DNA from: Lentibacillus sp. Marseille-P4043
Lineage (GTDB): Bacteria > Bacillota > Bacilli > Bacillales > Amphibacillaceae
Direction: 5' to 3'
NCBI RefSeq assembly: GCF_900258515.1
Contig: NZ_LT984884.1
Location: 1,922,550 to 1,986,549, forward strand
DNA: 64,000 nt
In this document: positions 46,475-54,813 of the stretch, piece by piece
Position numbering within the stretch: position 1 is the stretch's first letter
Layout: every line of letters begins with the position of its first letter
Made by a program: the position numbers and the translations under genes
Notes under the pieces: model-generated
Told to the model about the DNA's origin: nothing
Databases searched by the model: none
Seen by the model: only the letters and a program-made list of their open reading frames with translations

Positions 46475-46488
46475 TGTTGGCGCTTTCA
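46475..46488. promoter_or_regulatory. Possible cre site upstream of pxpBAC
   Basis: TGTTGGCGCTTTCA matches the cre consensus at 12 of 14 positions. It lies upstream of the -10 region of the pxp operon. Confidence 0.5.
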
Positions 46489-46521
46489 AAAGGGTTATCG
46501 TATTATTTATTCGGAACATTT

Positions 46522-46546
46522 ACTAGAATTATGCTACAATTCTAGT
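46522..46546. promoter_or_regulatory. Operator-like palindrome over the pxp promoter
   Basis: ACTAGAATT and AATTCTAGT are perfect complements around a seven-base spacer. The spacer and right arm contain an extended -10, TGC followed by TACAAT (46535-46540), so a bound dimer would cover the promoter. No regulator gene is adjacent. Confidence 0.65.
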
Positions 46547-46574
46547 AATAGAATATATTTCGGAGGCGTCATCT

Positions 46575-47291
46575 ATGGATTTTGTGATAAAGTCTGTTGG
46601 AGATAATGCGATAATCGTTCAGTTTGAGGAAATAGTTTCACCAAAATTAAATGCCAAGATTAAAGCATTTTGCCGGGAATTAGAAAACGCATTGCAAGAG
46701 TATCTTATGGAATTGGTGCCAGGTTTTGATTCAGTGACTATTTATTATCAGATTAACCGGATTACATATCAAGAAATTTGCGAAAGAGTCTCGCGAGTAG
46801 CATCAACCATACAGCCAGATTTAAGGGTCTCATCTAAGCTCGTCCATATTCCGGTTTTGTATGGTGATGAATATGGCCCTGATCTAGATCGTGTGGCGAC
46901 GTTTAATCAATTATCCATTGAAGATGTCATTGCGATTCACCGAAATAATGACTACCTTGTCTACATGTTAGGATTTTTACCGGGCTTTCCTTATCTTGGT
47001 GGAATGGATCGTAAAATTGCTACACCACGGCTTGATCAACCACGTCAATCGGTGTTCGCTGGTGCGGTTGGTATTGCCCATGAACAGACGGGAATTTACC
47101 CGATGGGATCTCCTGGTGGCTGGAATATTATTGGAAAAACGCCATTAACTTTATTTGATCAAGTTAATCAGGAATTTTTGTTGCAGGCTGGTAGTTATGT
47201 CCGGTTTTATGAAGTGTCACAGGAAGCTTTTGCGGAAATTGAAAAGGAAGTAGCTGCTGGAACGTTTGACGTGAAGATTTCGGAAAAATAG
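46575..47291 (+). CDS. pxpB: 5-oxoprolinase subunit B (KipI-like)
   Basis: A 238-aa cytoplasmic protein of the KipI/PxpB family with the conserved GFLPGFPYLGGMD, then the segment VFAGAVGIAHEQTGIYPMGS. PxpA, PxpB and PxpC together hydrolyse 5-oxoproline (pyroglutamate) to glutamate using ATP. The ribosome binding site GGAGGCG precedes ATG 46575. It heads the pxpB-pxpA-pxpC operon. Confidence 0.93.
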   Translation: MDFVIKSVGDNAIIVQFEEIVSPKLNAKIKAFCRELENALQEYLMELVPGFDSVTIYYQINRITYQEICERVSRVASTIQPDLRVSSKLVHIPVLYGDEYGPDLDRVATFNQLSIEDVIAIHRNNDYLVYMLGFLPGFPYLGGMDRKIATPRLDQPRQSVFAGAVGIAHEQTGIYPMGSPGGWNIIGKTPLTLFDQVNQEFLLQAGSYVRFYEVSQEAFAEIEKEVAAGTFDVKISEK

Positions 47292-47306
47292 CAAGGAGGA
47301 CTTGAC

Positions 47307-48065
47307 TTGGAAATTGACTTGAATTGTGACATGGGCGAAAGTTTTGGTCCTTATACAATCGGTGCTGATGCAGAGTTGATGAACTATATTACGTCTGCGA
47401 ACATTGCCTGTGGGGCGCATGCAGGGGATCCGAATGTGATGGATCGGACTGTCAAATTGGCAAAAAAACATGGCGTGGGAGTCGGCGCCCATCCTGGGTT
47501 TCCTGATCTAGCAGGATTTGGTCGGCGGATGATCGATTTCTCTCCTAATGAAATCTATCAAATGGTTGTCTATCAAATTGGTGGGTTGCAAGCCTTCTGT
47601 ACCATTCATGATGTGAAAATACAGCATGTGAAGCCACATGGAGCTCTATATAATCTGGCAGCACGAGATAAAGAGGCAGCGGGTGCCATTGCCAAGGCAG
47701 TCTATGATGTTGACTCCACATTACTTTTATATGGATTAGCTGGTGGCGAACTGCTAACAGCTGGTCGGAAACTTGGACTCCGCGTTGCATCAGAGGTTTT
47801 TGCTGATCGAACGTATCAACATGATGGCAGTTTGACACCACGAAGGGAAGCTGGTGCACTGATTGACAATGTTGACGATGCAGTCGCACAAGTAGAGAAA
47901 ATGGTACATGATGGTGCGGTTGAGGCGGTTGATGGAGATTTTGTTGGAATCGCGGCTGATACTGTGTGTGTGCATGGCGATGGGGGAAATGCTGTAACAT
48001 TTGCCAAAAGATTGCACGGGGCACTGAGAGATAGTGGGATAACGGTTCGCGCTATTGGAAGATAA
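47307..48065 (+). CDS. pxpA: 5-oxoprolinase subunit A (LamB/YcsF family)
   Basis: A 252-aa protein of the LamB/YcsF family, full length. The N-terminal EIDLNCDMGESFG and the motifs ANIACGAHAGDP, GVGAHPGFPDLAGFGRR and HVKPHGALYN are the family core. It provides part of the ATP-dependent ring-opening enzyme. Start TTG 47307 follows AAGGAGG. It lies 15 bases after pxpB. Confidence 0.95.
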   Translation: MEIDLNCDMGESFGPYTIGADAELMNYITSANIACGAHAGDPNVMDRTVKLAKKHGVGVGAHPGFPDLAGFGRRMIDFSPNEIYQMVVYQIGGLQAFCTIHDVKIQHVKPHGALYNLAARDKEAAGAIAKAVYDVDSTLLLYGLAGGELLTAGRKLGLRVASEVFADRTYQHDGSLTPRREAGALIDNVDDAVAQVEKMVHDGAVEAVDGDFVGIAADTVCVHGDGGNAVTFAKRLHGALRDSGITVRAIGR

Positions 48066-48128
48066 GTGAGAATTGGAAGTGTTATCCAAAAATCCATGTT
48101 AAGCAACTGTTAAAACGGGGGAAAAGTC

Positions 48129-49076
48129 ATGCCAAGTAAGGAAATTTTTAAAATACATAAACCAGGTGTGCTGACAACATTTCAAGATATGGGACGCACA
48201 GGGTATCAGCGTTTCGGAGTTCCAGTTTCTGGTGCAATGGACACATTTGCGCTTCAAATAGCCAATATCCTGATTGGAAATCCGCGCGATGATGCATGTT
48301 TGGAGGTCACGTTAATTGGGCCAGAATTAGAGGCATGCCAGCAGGTTACCTTGGCAATTACGGGAGCAGATTTGCAGCCTATGGTTAATGGTAGATCAGT
48401 TCCAATGTGGAAATCATTTTATATGAAAAAAGGCGATTGTTTGACATTTGGCAGGCATCAGTCAGGCGTTCGTTCCTATATTGCCGTTGCAGGAGGCTTT
48501 GAAGTACCGATTAACTTTGAAAGCAAGTCAACAGATAGCAATAGCGGCTTCGGAGAGATACTCAAAAAAGGTGAAACAATCGATGGATATCATACGATAA
48601 ATCGTCCAGGAATTGGGTTGGCCAATCATTCGATTCCACTGTACAAAAAGTCAATAGATGTTGCCGTTATTGAGGGTCCGCATTCGGATTATTTCACTGA
48701 ACGGGACCGAAAGATTTTTTTCCAAACAGCTTATACAGTTGGTGCCAATTCAAATCGAATGGGTTACTGTCTGCAGGCTAAAAATGCGAAAATTGAACCG
48801 TTGGGGGAAATTTGGTCTGATGCTACTCCATTTGGCGGTATCCAGATTCCACCAAATGGACAACCTATTATCCTGATGGCTGACCGCCAAACGACAGGTG
48901 GTTATCCCCGGATTGGCACTGTGATTTCCTGTGATTTACCAAAAGTTGCGCAGCTTCCACCACAAGGAACAATTCGCTTCCACTCGATCTCAGTTGCCAA
49001 GGCCCAACAGCGGGCAATAGAAATGGAATCCTTTTTATTTTGTTTGGAAAAATTTCGCCATGGGTTAGGAGAATGA
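48129..49076 (+). CDS. pxpC: 5-oxoprolinase subunit C (KipA-like carboxyltransferase)
   Basis: A 315-aa protein of the KipA/PxpC (biotin-dependent carboxyltransferase-like) family. Visible motifs are GRTGYQRFGVPVSGAMD and the segment PFGGIQIPPNGQPIILMADR. With PxpB it forms the second half of 5-oxoprolinase. It is co-transcribed with pxpBA and followed after two bases by a DUF925-type gene. Confidence 0.94.
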   Translation: MPSKEIFKIHKPGVLTTFQDMGRTGYQRFGVPVSGAMDTFALQIANILIGNPRDDACLEVTLIGPELEACQQVTLAITGADLQPMVNGRSVPMWKSFYMKKGDCLTFGRHQSGVRSYIAVAGGFEVPINFESKSTDSNSGFGEILKKGETIDGYHTINRPGIGLANHSIPLYKKSIDVAVIEGPHSDYFTERDRKIFFQTAYTVGANSNRMGYCLQAKNAKIEPLGEIWSDATPFGGIQIPPNGQPIILMADRQTTGGYPRIGTVISCDLPKVAQLPPQGTIRFHSISVAKAQQRAIEMESFLFCLEKFRHGLGE

Positions 49077-49077
49077 A

Positions 49078-49644
49078 GTGATGATTACAAACGAACAAGC
49101 TATCATTCAAATGATAAAAGAAGACCCTTGGATGATGGAAGCTCTACATTCGGTACAATCACTGAAGTTACCTGATTGGTGGATTTGTGCAGGATTTGTT
49201 CGGGCAAAGATTTGGGATGTGTTGCATGAATACAAGCAAAGAACAGCTATTCAAGACGTTGATGTGATTTACTTTGATGAGGAAAATAGTAATGAAACGG
49301 AAGAAAAACAGTGGGAAAACGCTTTGAAAGAGGCCAACTCTATCTTTCCATGGTCTGTAAAAAATGAGGCCCGCATGCATGTCGTTAATCATATTCCGCC
49401 GTATAAATCGTCTGAGGACGCCATCGCCAAATTCCCAGAAACGGCAACATCACTAGGGGTTAAACTGGATGAGCAAAATGACATTACCTTAATCGCACCA
49501 TATGGGATAAGTGACGTTGTTAATATGTATGTAAAACCAACACCATATTTTCAAGAGCATCCAGAACTAATGATGTTCTACCATCAACGCATGACCAAGA
49601 AAAATTGGCAGACCTATTGGCCAAAGGTAACAATTGAAACCTGA
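49078..49644 (+). CDS. Nucleotidyltransferase-like protein (DUF925/COG3575)
   Basis: A 188-aa soluble protein of the COG3575 family of nucleotidyltransferase-fold proteins. WWICAGFVRAKIWDVLH and IQDVDVIYFDEEN supply the G-F and D-x-D-like positions expected of the fold. The substrate is not known. The start is either GTG 49078 or ATG 49081; both fit the TTAGGAG site. It is the last gene of the pxp operon; tandem array 3 begins about 20 bases after the stop. Confidence 0.82.
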   Translation: MMITNEQAIIQMIKEDPWMMEALHSVQSLKLPDWWICAGFVRAKIWDVLHEYKQRTAIQDVDVIYFDEENSNETEEKQWENALKEANSIFPWSVKNEARMHVVNHIPPYKSSEDAIAKFPETATSLGVKLDEQNDITLIAPYGISDVVNMYVKPTPYFQEHPELMMFYHQRMTKKNWQTYWPKVTIET

Positions 49645-49662
49645 TTTTGCTTTCCATCGGAT

Positions 49663-50318
49663 GAGAACATCGGCGCGAGAGAGGAAACATCGTCCCGAAA
49701 GCGAGAACATCGGCGCGAGGGAGGAAACATCGTCCCGAAAGCGAGAACATCGGCGCGAGAGAGGAAACATCGTCCCGAAAGCGAGAGCATCGGCGCGAGA
49801 GAGGAAACATCGTCCCGAAAGCGAGAACATCGGCGCGAGAGCAGAAACATCGTCCCGAAAGCGAGAACATCGGCGCGAGGGAGGAAACATCGTCCCGAAA
49901 GCAAGAACATCGGCTCGAGAGAGGAAACATCGTCCCGAAAGCGAGAACATCGGCGCGAGAGAGGAAACATCGGCGCGAAAGCGAGAACATCGGCGCGAGG
50001 GAGAAACATCGTCCCGAAAGCGAGAACATCGGCGCGAGGGAGGAAACATCGTCCCGAAAGCGAGAACATCGGCTCGAGGGAGAAAACATCGTCCCGAAAG
50101 CAAGAACATCGGCGCGAGAGAAGAAACATCGTCCCGAAAGCAAGAGCATCGGCGCGAGGGAGGAAACATCGTCCCGAAAGCAAGAACATCGGCGCGAGAG
50201 AAGAAACATCGGCGCGAGGGAGGAAACATCGTCCCGAAAGCGAGAACATCGGCGCGAGAGCAGAAACATCGGCGCGAGGGAGGAAACATCGTCCCGAAAG
50301 CGAGAACATCGGCGCGAG
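49663..50318 (+). repeat. GC-rich tandem array 3 (20-bp unit, 33 copies)
   Basis: Contiguous 20-bp units alternate between AACATCGGCGCGAGRGAGGA and AACATCGTCCCGAAAGCGAG, giving a 40-bp higher-order repeat. Three places break the alternation and one unit is 19 bp. Each unit contains TCG-NNN-CGA. There are no spacers. The array fills the gap between the DUF925-type gene and pcp, ending about 30 bases before the pcp start. The long open frames across it, on both strands, are by-products of the lack of stop codons. Confidence 0.96.
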
Positions 50319-50348
50319 CTGCCGCATATAAACACAAGGAGTGATTGT

Positions 50349-50951
50349 TTGAAAAAGTTGTTACTAACAGGATTTGAACCCTTTTTGGAGTTTCCAATTA
50401 ATCCAACTGCAGATATTGTAAATGAATTAAATGGGGTTAAAATTAATGATTACGAGATTACAAGTGAAGTTTTGACAGTTGATTTTAATCAATCAGGGAC
50501 AGAAATGATTGAAAAAATGAAACAGCACAGACCGGATGCCGTGATTGCATTAGGGCTTGCTGGTGGTCGTCATTGTATTACACCTGAACGAGTGGCGATT
50601 AACTGTAATGATGGTCCAAAAGATAATCGTGGGTATGAGCCTAAGGGTGAGCGGATTTTTACGGAAGGACCTGATGCTTATTTCTCGACTTTGCCGATAT
50701 ATGCAATGATTCAGTCCATGAAGGAAGCTGGACTTCCAGCAAAAATATCTAATACAGCTGGTACATATTTATGCAATAATGTCATGTATCATGCCTTACA
50801 TTATTATCGTGTAAACAACTTGGATGGTAAGGCGGGGTTTATCCATGTTCCAGCTTCACACGCACTTGCTTTAGAAAAAAGTCTACCAAGCTGGTCGCAA
50901 GAAGATCTGGTAAAAGCAATAAGAATCGCCATTACGTGTTTGAATGAGTGA
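50349..50951 (+). CDS. pcp: Pyrrolidone-carboxylate peptidase
   Basis: A 200-aa cysteine peptidase (C15) that removes N-terminal pyroglutamate from peptides. The catalytic residues are the Glu in ITPERVAIN (near residue 80), the Cys in NTAGTYLCNNVMYH (near 143) and the His in GFIHVPAS (near 165). It begins with TTG after AAGGAG. It lies beside pxpBAC, so the 5-oxoproline it releases could be turned to glutamate by the neighbours. Array 3 separates it from that operon, so independent transcription is possible. Confidence 0.95.
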   Translation: MKKLLLTGFEPFLEFPINPTADIVNELNGVKINDYEITSEVLTVDFNQSGTEMIEKMKQHRPDAVIALGLAGGRHCITPERVAINCNDGPKDNRGYEPKGERIFTEGPDAYFSTLPIYAMIQSMKEAGLPAKISNTAGTYLCNNVMYHALHYYRVNNLDGKAGFIHVPASHALALEKSLPSWSQEDLVKAIRIAITCLNE

Positions 50952-50981
50952 CTTAAAATATATTTGGAAAAGGTGAGTTGA

Positions 50982-51479
50982 ATGGGTGATCATCCCAAAA
51001 TTGATGTGCCGGCTAGTAAGTGGGAGAAATTGTTCAATTTACTATCAGTAATATTGCTTGTGAGCTCTATTATATATGTTGTGCAAGCATATGCTAGTTT
51101 ACCAGAGACGATACCGACGCATTTCAATGCCAAAGGTGAAGCGAATGGCTGGGGAAACAAGGCAATTATTTTTCTAATGCCTGGTATTGCTACCTTTGTC
51201 TGCTTTTTACCAATGTATTTTCTGAGTAAAGCTCCACACATCTTCAATTATACGGTAAAGGTCACGGAGGAAAATGCACCGCGTTTGTATCCAAAAGCAC
51301 GTTTATTCATGACTGTAGTTAATTTTGAGACTGTAGCAATTTTTACTTATATAGCTTGGGAAATGGTGCAATCAGCAAGAGCTGTTCCTACATTGGGAGT
51401 ATGGTTTACCCTCGTTGTGGTAGCAGTTCCATTAATCACCATTATTGTATTTATGATCCAGATGAATCGACTGAAGTGA
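50982..51479 (+). CDS. DUF1648 membrane protein
   Basis: A 165-aa protein with four hydrophobic segments. The DUF1648 motif LPETIPTHFNAKGEANGWG lies at residues about 40-58. Related proteins include the SdpI-type immunity/signal family, but the SdpI C-terminal part is missing. It starts 30 bases after pcp and is probably co-transcribed. Function unknown. Confidence 0.82.
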   Translation: MGDHPKIDVPASKWEKLFNLLSVILLVSSIIYVVQAYASLPETIPTHFNAKGEANGWGNKAIIFLMPGIATFVCFLPMYFLSKAPHIFNYTVKVTEENAPRLYPKARLFMTVVNFETVAIFTYIAWEMVQSARAVPTLGVWFTLVVVAVPLITIIVFMIQMNRLK

Positions 51480-51576
51480 GTGTAATAGCTTTTCAAAAAT
51501 TCTCCCTCAACATTCCGATTGATTCGTCACCTGAAATAGCTTAAAATAGTCTAATCGAGAATGTACAGAAGGTGAG

Positions 51577-52761
51577 ATGAGGGGTGTGCCTAAGTTTATT
51601 TGGGTGCTCGTAATTGCGACGACCGTCAATGTTACAGGAGCTTCGTTTTTGTGGCCGCTGAATACGATTTATATGCATAATGAGCTCGGTAAAAGTTTAG
51701 CTTTTGCCGGGGTTATTTTAATGTTTAACCAGGCCGCGTCAATCGCTGGTAACTTAATTGGCGGGGTATTATTTGACAAATTCAGTGCGTATAAGACGAT
51801 CCTTTATGGGACAGGTTTAGCAATGAGTTCGGCGGTTTTTCTATCGTTTAACCATAGCATTTTACCGTATTCCATTTTACTCGTTTTGATTGGATTTGGT
51901 ACTGGGATTACTTGGCCAGTGATGTTTGCAATGGCGGGTTCAGTATGGCCTGATGGCGGACGCCGGGCGTTTAATGCGATTTATGTAGCCCAAAATTTAG
52001 GTGTTGCCCTTGGCGCGACGATCGGTGGTTACGTAGCGAACGTTTCATTTAATTATATCTTCATTGCAAATGCCTCGTTATTTGCGGTATTTTTTATCAT
52101 TGTGCTCGTTGCGTTTAGAAGTATGGATAACCGGCGTGATCCGCAAATGAATACAACGATCATTGAGCAAAGCGGAAAGATTAAGAACAAATCAGCATTT
52201 ATCGCGTTAATTATTTTGTGTGGCGGGCTTTTTGTGGCGTGGATTGCGTATAGTCAATGGCAGTCAACGATCGCGTCCCATACACAGGACATTGGAATTC
52301 CACTGGATTTATATAGTACACTCTGGGCAATTAATGGATTCCTCATTGTGCTTGGTCAGCCATTGGTAAAATGGATTACGACTAAAATCACATCGCAAAA
52401 AAAGCACATTTATATTGGTAACTCCATTTTGTTTATTTCATTTCTAATTGCAATGTTCGCAGAGGAATTCACGATGTTTGCGGTTGCGATGGTTATTTTG
52501 ACAGTGGGAGAAATGCTAATGTGGCCAGCAGTTCCAACTATCGCCAGTGAGCTTGCACCAAAAGGACGAGCAGGTTTTTACCAAGGATTTGTAAATAGTG
52601 TAGCTGCAGCGGGCCGAATGATTGGACCGGTGTTTGGTGGATTGATTGTGGATGTATTTAATATTCAATTGTTATTTTTTGTATTACTTTTTCTCTTGTT
52701 CATTCCGTTTTTAACAACCTATTTATATGACCGGGGTGTTCGAGAGACTGAAGTAAGATAA
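51577..52761 (+). CDS. MFS transporter
   Basis: A 394-aa inner-membrane protein with 12 membrane segments. It is MdtH/YttB-like (NVTGASFLWPLNTIYMHNEL, then GRMIGPVFGGLIVD), a group of multidrug-type exporters with unknown natural substrate. ATG 51577 follows GAAGGTGAG. A HAD hydrolase follows after 26 bases. Confidence 0.86.
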   Translation: MRGVPKFIWVLVIATTVNVTGASFLWPLNTIYMHNELGKSLAFAGVILMFNQAASIAGNLIGGVLFDKFSAYKTILYGTGLAMSSAVFLSFNHSILPYSILLVLIGFGTGITWPVMFAMAGSVWPDGGRRAFNAIYVAQNLGVALGATIGGYVANVSFNYIFIANASLFAVFFIIVLVAFRSMDNRRDPQMNTTIIEQSGKIKNKSAFIALIILCGGLFVAWIAYSQWQSTIASHTQDIGIPLDLYSTLWAINGFLIVLGQPLVKWITTKITSQKKHIYIGNSILFISFLIAMFAEEFTMFAVAMVILTVGEMLMWPAVPTIASELAPKGRAGFYQGFVNSVAAAGRMIGPVFGGLIVDVFNIQLLFFVLLFLLFIPFLTTYLYDRGVRETEVR

Positions 52762-52787
52762 ATATTGTGAGCAGGAGTGTGTAAATA

Positions 52788-53528
52788 ATGGAAAAAAAGC
52801 ATGAAATTAAATTGGTGGCCTTAGATATGGATGGTACTTTATTAACGAGTGAACACAAAATTACGGATCAAACACGTCAAGTGATTAAGAAGGCGTTAGC
52901 CAATGATGTGCATGTGGTGTTGAGCACTGGGCGTTGGCTTGGTTCGTGCAAGCCATTTGCCGATTCATTAAATTTGTCGTCCTATTTGGTAACAGTTAAT
53001 GGTGGTGAAATCTGGACTGTACATAACGAGTTGCTTGAGCGTCACTTAATTGATGCAAAATTGATGGAAATGATGTGGGAATTAGGAGCAGAAAATGAGT
53101 TGGCCAGTTGGATGGTTTCCACTGATAATGTATGGTATGACGCTCGTCCGGAAAATTTTTATGATCATGAATGGCTTAAAATTGGCTTTGATTCCCATGA
53201 TAAAGCCAAATTAGACAGCCTTGTAAAGAAACTTTCCCATCATGAGGAATTAGAGTTAACCAATTCAATGCCAACAAACGTGGAAATTAACCCGATTGGC
53301 GTCAATAAGGCAAACGCGCTTGCCTCTGTTTGCGAGCGGATTGGTATCACAATGGATAATGTAATGGCTGTTGGTGATAGTTTAAATGATATCAAAATGA
53401 TCCAACAAGCCGGAATTGGCGTTGCTATGGGGAATGCACAGGAGGCGGTTAAACAGGCTGCTTATTTTGTGACAGATACAAACAATCAAGATGGAGTTGC
53501 AAACGCGATTCGACGATTTGTGCTATAA
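52788..53528 (+). CDS. Cof-type HAD-IIB phosphatase
   Basis: A 246-aa HAD-superfamily hydrolase. The nucleophile motif is ALDMDGTLLTS (Asp14 and Asp16 region), motif II is VVLSTGRW, and motifs III/IV are NPIGVNKANAL and AVGDSLNDIKMI. Members dephosphorylate sugar phosphates, nucleotides or cofactors such as FMN; the substrate here is unknown. It is somewhat shorter than the usual 270 aa. It is the last gene before a terminator. Confidence 0.9.
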   Translation: MEKKHEIKLVALDMDGTLLTSEHKITDQTRQVIKKALANDVHVVLSTGRWLGSCKPFADSLNLSSYLVTVNGGEIWTVHNELLERHLIDAKLMEMMWELGAENELASWMVSTDNVWYDARPENFYDHEWLKIGFDSHDKAKLDSLVKKLSHHEELELTNSMPTNVEINPIGVNKANALASVCERIGITMDNVMAVGDSLNDIKMIQQAGIGVAMGNAQEAVKQAAYFVTDTNNQDGVANAIRRFVL

Positions 53529-53536
53529 AAGATTGG

Positions 53537-53575
53537 AGTGGATTTTCAGCTGAATGCCAGAAAATCCACTTTTTG
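53537..53575 (+). terminator. Intrinsic terminator
   Basis: AGTGGATTTTC pairs with GAAAATCCACT, followed by TTTTTG. Confidence 0.9.
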
Positions 53576-53663
53576 TATAGGTTGTTTAGATTGTTGCTTC
53601 TACACAATAGATATATAATGTGACATAACTATAGAATTGCTCACCGCCGGAATCTTGATCAGG

Positions 53664-53985
53664 CTGATGTTTTCGCACTCGCGCCGATGTTCTGCTTTCG
53701 GGACGATGTTTCACGATTTCGGGTCGATGTTCACGATTTCGGGTCGATGTTTCTACGTTTCGGGTTGATGTTCTCGTTCTTGGGTCGATGTTTCTACGTT
53801 TCGGGTTGATGTTCTCGCTCTTGGGTTGATGTTTCCGCGTTTCGGGTTGATGTTCTTGTTCCTGGGTCGATGTTCCGCGTTTCGGGTTGATGTTCTCGCT
53901 CTTGGGTTGATGTTTCCGCGTTTCGGGTTGATGTTCTCGTTCTTGGGTCGATGTTTCCGCGTTTCGGGTTGATGTTCTAGCGCTC
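53664..53985 (-). repeat. GC-rich tandem array 4 (20-bp class, about 16 copies), inverted relative to array 3
   Basis: Read on the minus strand, units begin AACATC and continue AACCCGAAACGCGG, AACCCAAGAGCGAG or GACCCGAAATCGTG. The two units nearest 53664-53710 are almost identical to array 3 (AACATCGTCCCGAAAGC and AACATCGGCGCGAG), so the arrays share an origin. The rest have drifted to TCAACCCGA/TCAACCCAA. Unit length varies between 19 and 22. It lies after the HAD gene terminator, outside any gene. Confidence 0.93.
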
Positions 53986-54257
53986 GGGTTCAACCACTCA
54001 ACCCACGTTAGAGTGAGAGGAAGCGTCACAAAAAATAACCGTCATTGTGTCGCATTATATATCAACTACGAAATATAAATAGCAGCAAATATTACGAAAA
54101 GAGCCTTGTATAAAATCATTATTATTGGTAAATCCTTATTAATGAATGTAACTTTTCCAGGAGATTCAATCAATCTTAACTGGAATGGTTGTCTGCCCTT
54201 TCTTTGTGTGCTAGAAAGGAGTATAATAATAAGAGTACCATGAAAGGGGTTGCTATC

Positions 54258-54443
54258 ATGTCATTTTCACGTGGACCTAAAGAACCGGTTCAGGAAGTGG
54301 AAACAAATGTCTGGTCTTGTACAAGTGAAGATTGTCAAGGTTGGATGCGTGAGTCGTACAGCTTTAATGAAGAGCCAGAATGTCCGTTATGCCATTCCAA
54401 AATGGAGCAGGAAGTTCGCATGCTTCCAGAATTGAAACAATGA
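54258..54443 (+). CDS. Cold-inducible YdjO-like zinc-ribbon protein
   Basis: A 61-aa protein with two CxxC-type pairs (WSCTSEDCQGWMRE and PECPLCHSKM), the pattern of the cold-induced B. subtilis YdjO. The start is ATG 54258 behind AAAGGGG; the longer frame upstream does not match the family. It probably binds one zinc. Function not established. Confidence 0.82.
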   Translation: MSFSRGPKEPVQEVETNVWSCTSEDCQGWMRESYSFNEEPECPLCHSKMEQEVRMLPELKQ

Positions 54444-54584
54444 ATGGATGATTTGCTGAAGCTTTTTCTTAAAGGTTTATAATTTGAAGCAAGCTCTTTT
54501 TTTTATGTTCATATATATTTTGTTTGAGATGTCTGTTTTGGCATCTTTTTTATATATCGAAAAGGATCAGCTTCAGCAGCTATA

Positions 54585-54616
54585 AACAAACTCTATTAAT
54601 AGGGTTTGTTTTTTTG
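54585..54616 (+). terminator. Intrinsic terminator
   Basis: AACAAACTCT pairs with AGGGTTTGTT (one G-T pair) and is followed by T residues. A weaker hairpin, GATG/CATC with TTTTTT, lies at about 54528-54552. The rest of the 54444-54700 gap shows nothing else. Confidence 0.8.
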
Positions 54617-54701
54617 CCCTTTTTTTGAACTTCAAGATAAAAATTCATTCATTCAAAATATGATAGACGAAGCAAATGGAAAACAAAATATTATCAAATT
54701 A

Positions 54702-54731
54702 TTGGAATAATTGCTAATACACTGGTATACT
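54702..54731 (+). promoter_or_regulatory. Promoter of the aldehyde dehydrogenase gene
   Basis: TTGGAA (54702-54707) and TATACT (54726-54731) with an 18-base spacer. Confidence 0.7.
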
Positions 54732-54775
54732 CTAAAATAGATAGTTATATAGCAAGGCATTTCTATCAATCTCTT

Positions 54776-54789
54776 TGTAAGCGTTACCA
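54776..54789. promoter_or_regulatory. cre site (CcpA) before the aldehyde dehydrogenase gene
   Basis: TGTAAGCGTTACCA matches the cre consensus at 13 of 14 positions. It lies about 40 bases downstream of the -10, between promoter and ribosome binding site, and so fits a roadblock by CcpA. Confidence 0.78.
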
Positions 54790-54813
54790 AAACATATAAG
54801 GAGGAATGAAGTA

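Noticed and set aside
47545..48106. Antisense frames of 96-159 codons inside pxpA
   Set aside because: Shadow frames with biased composition (His/Gln-rich) opposite a well-conserved gene.
49520..50397. Four long frames of 236-276 codons across array 3, with repeats such as FGTMFPPSRRCS
   Set aside because: Products of the 20-bp repeat; they overlap each other and pcp or the DUF925-type gene, and use no ribosome binding site.
11313..53985. CRISPR arrays
   Set aside because: The units follow each other directly without unique spacers and no cas genes are present.
53586..54029. Minus-strand frame of 147 codons across array 4
   Set aside because: Composed of repeat translation only (QPKSENINPKR-like) with no supporting start site.
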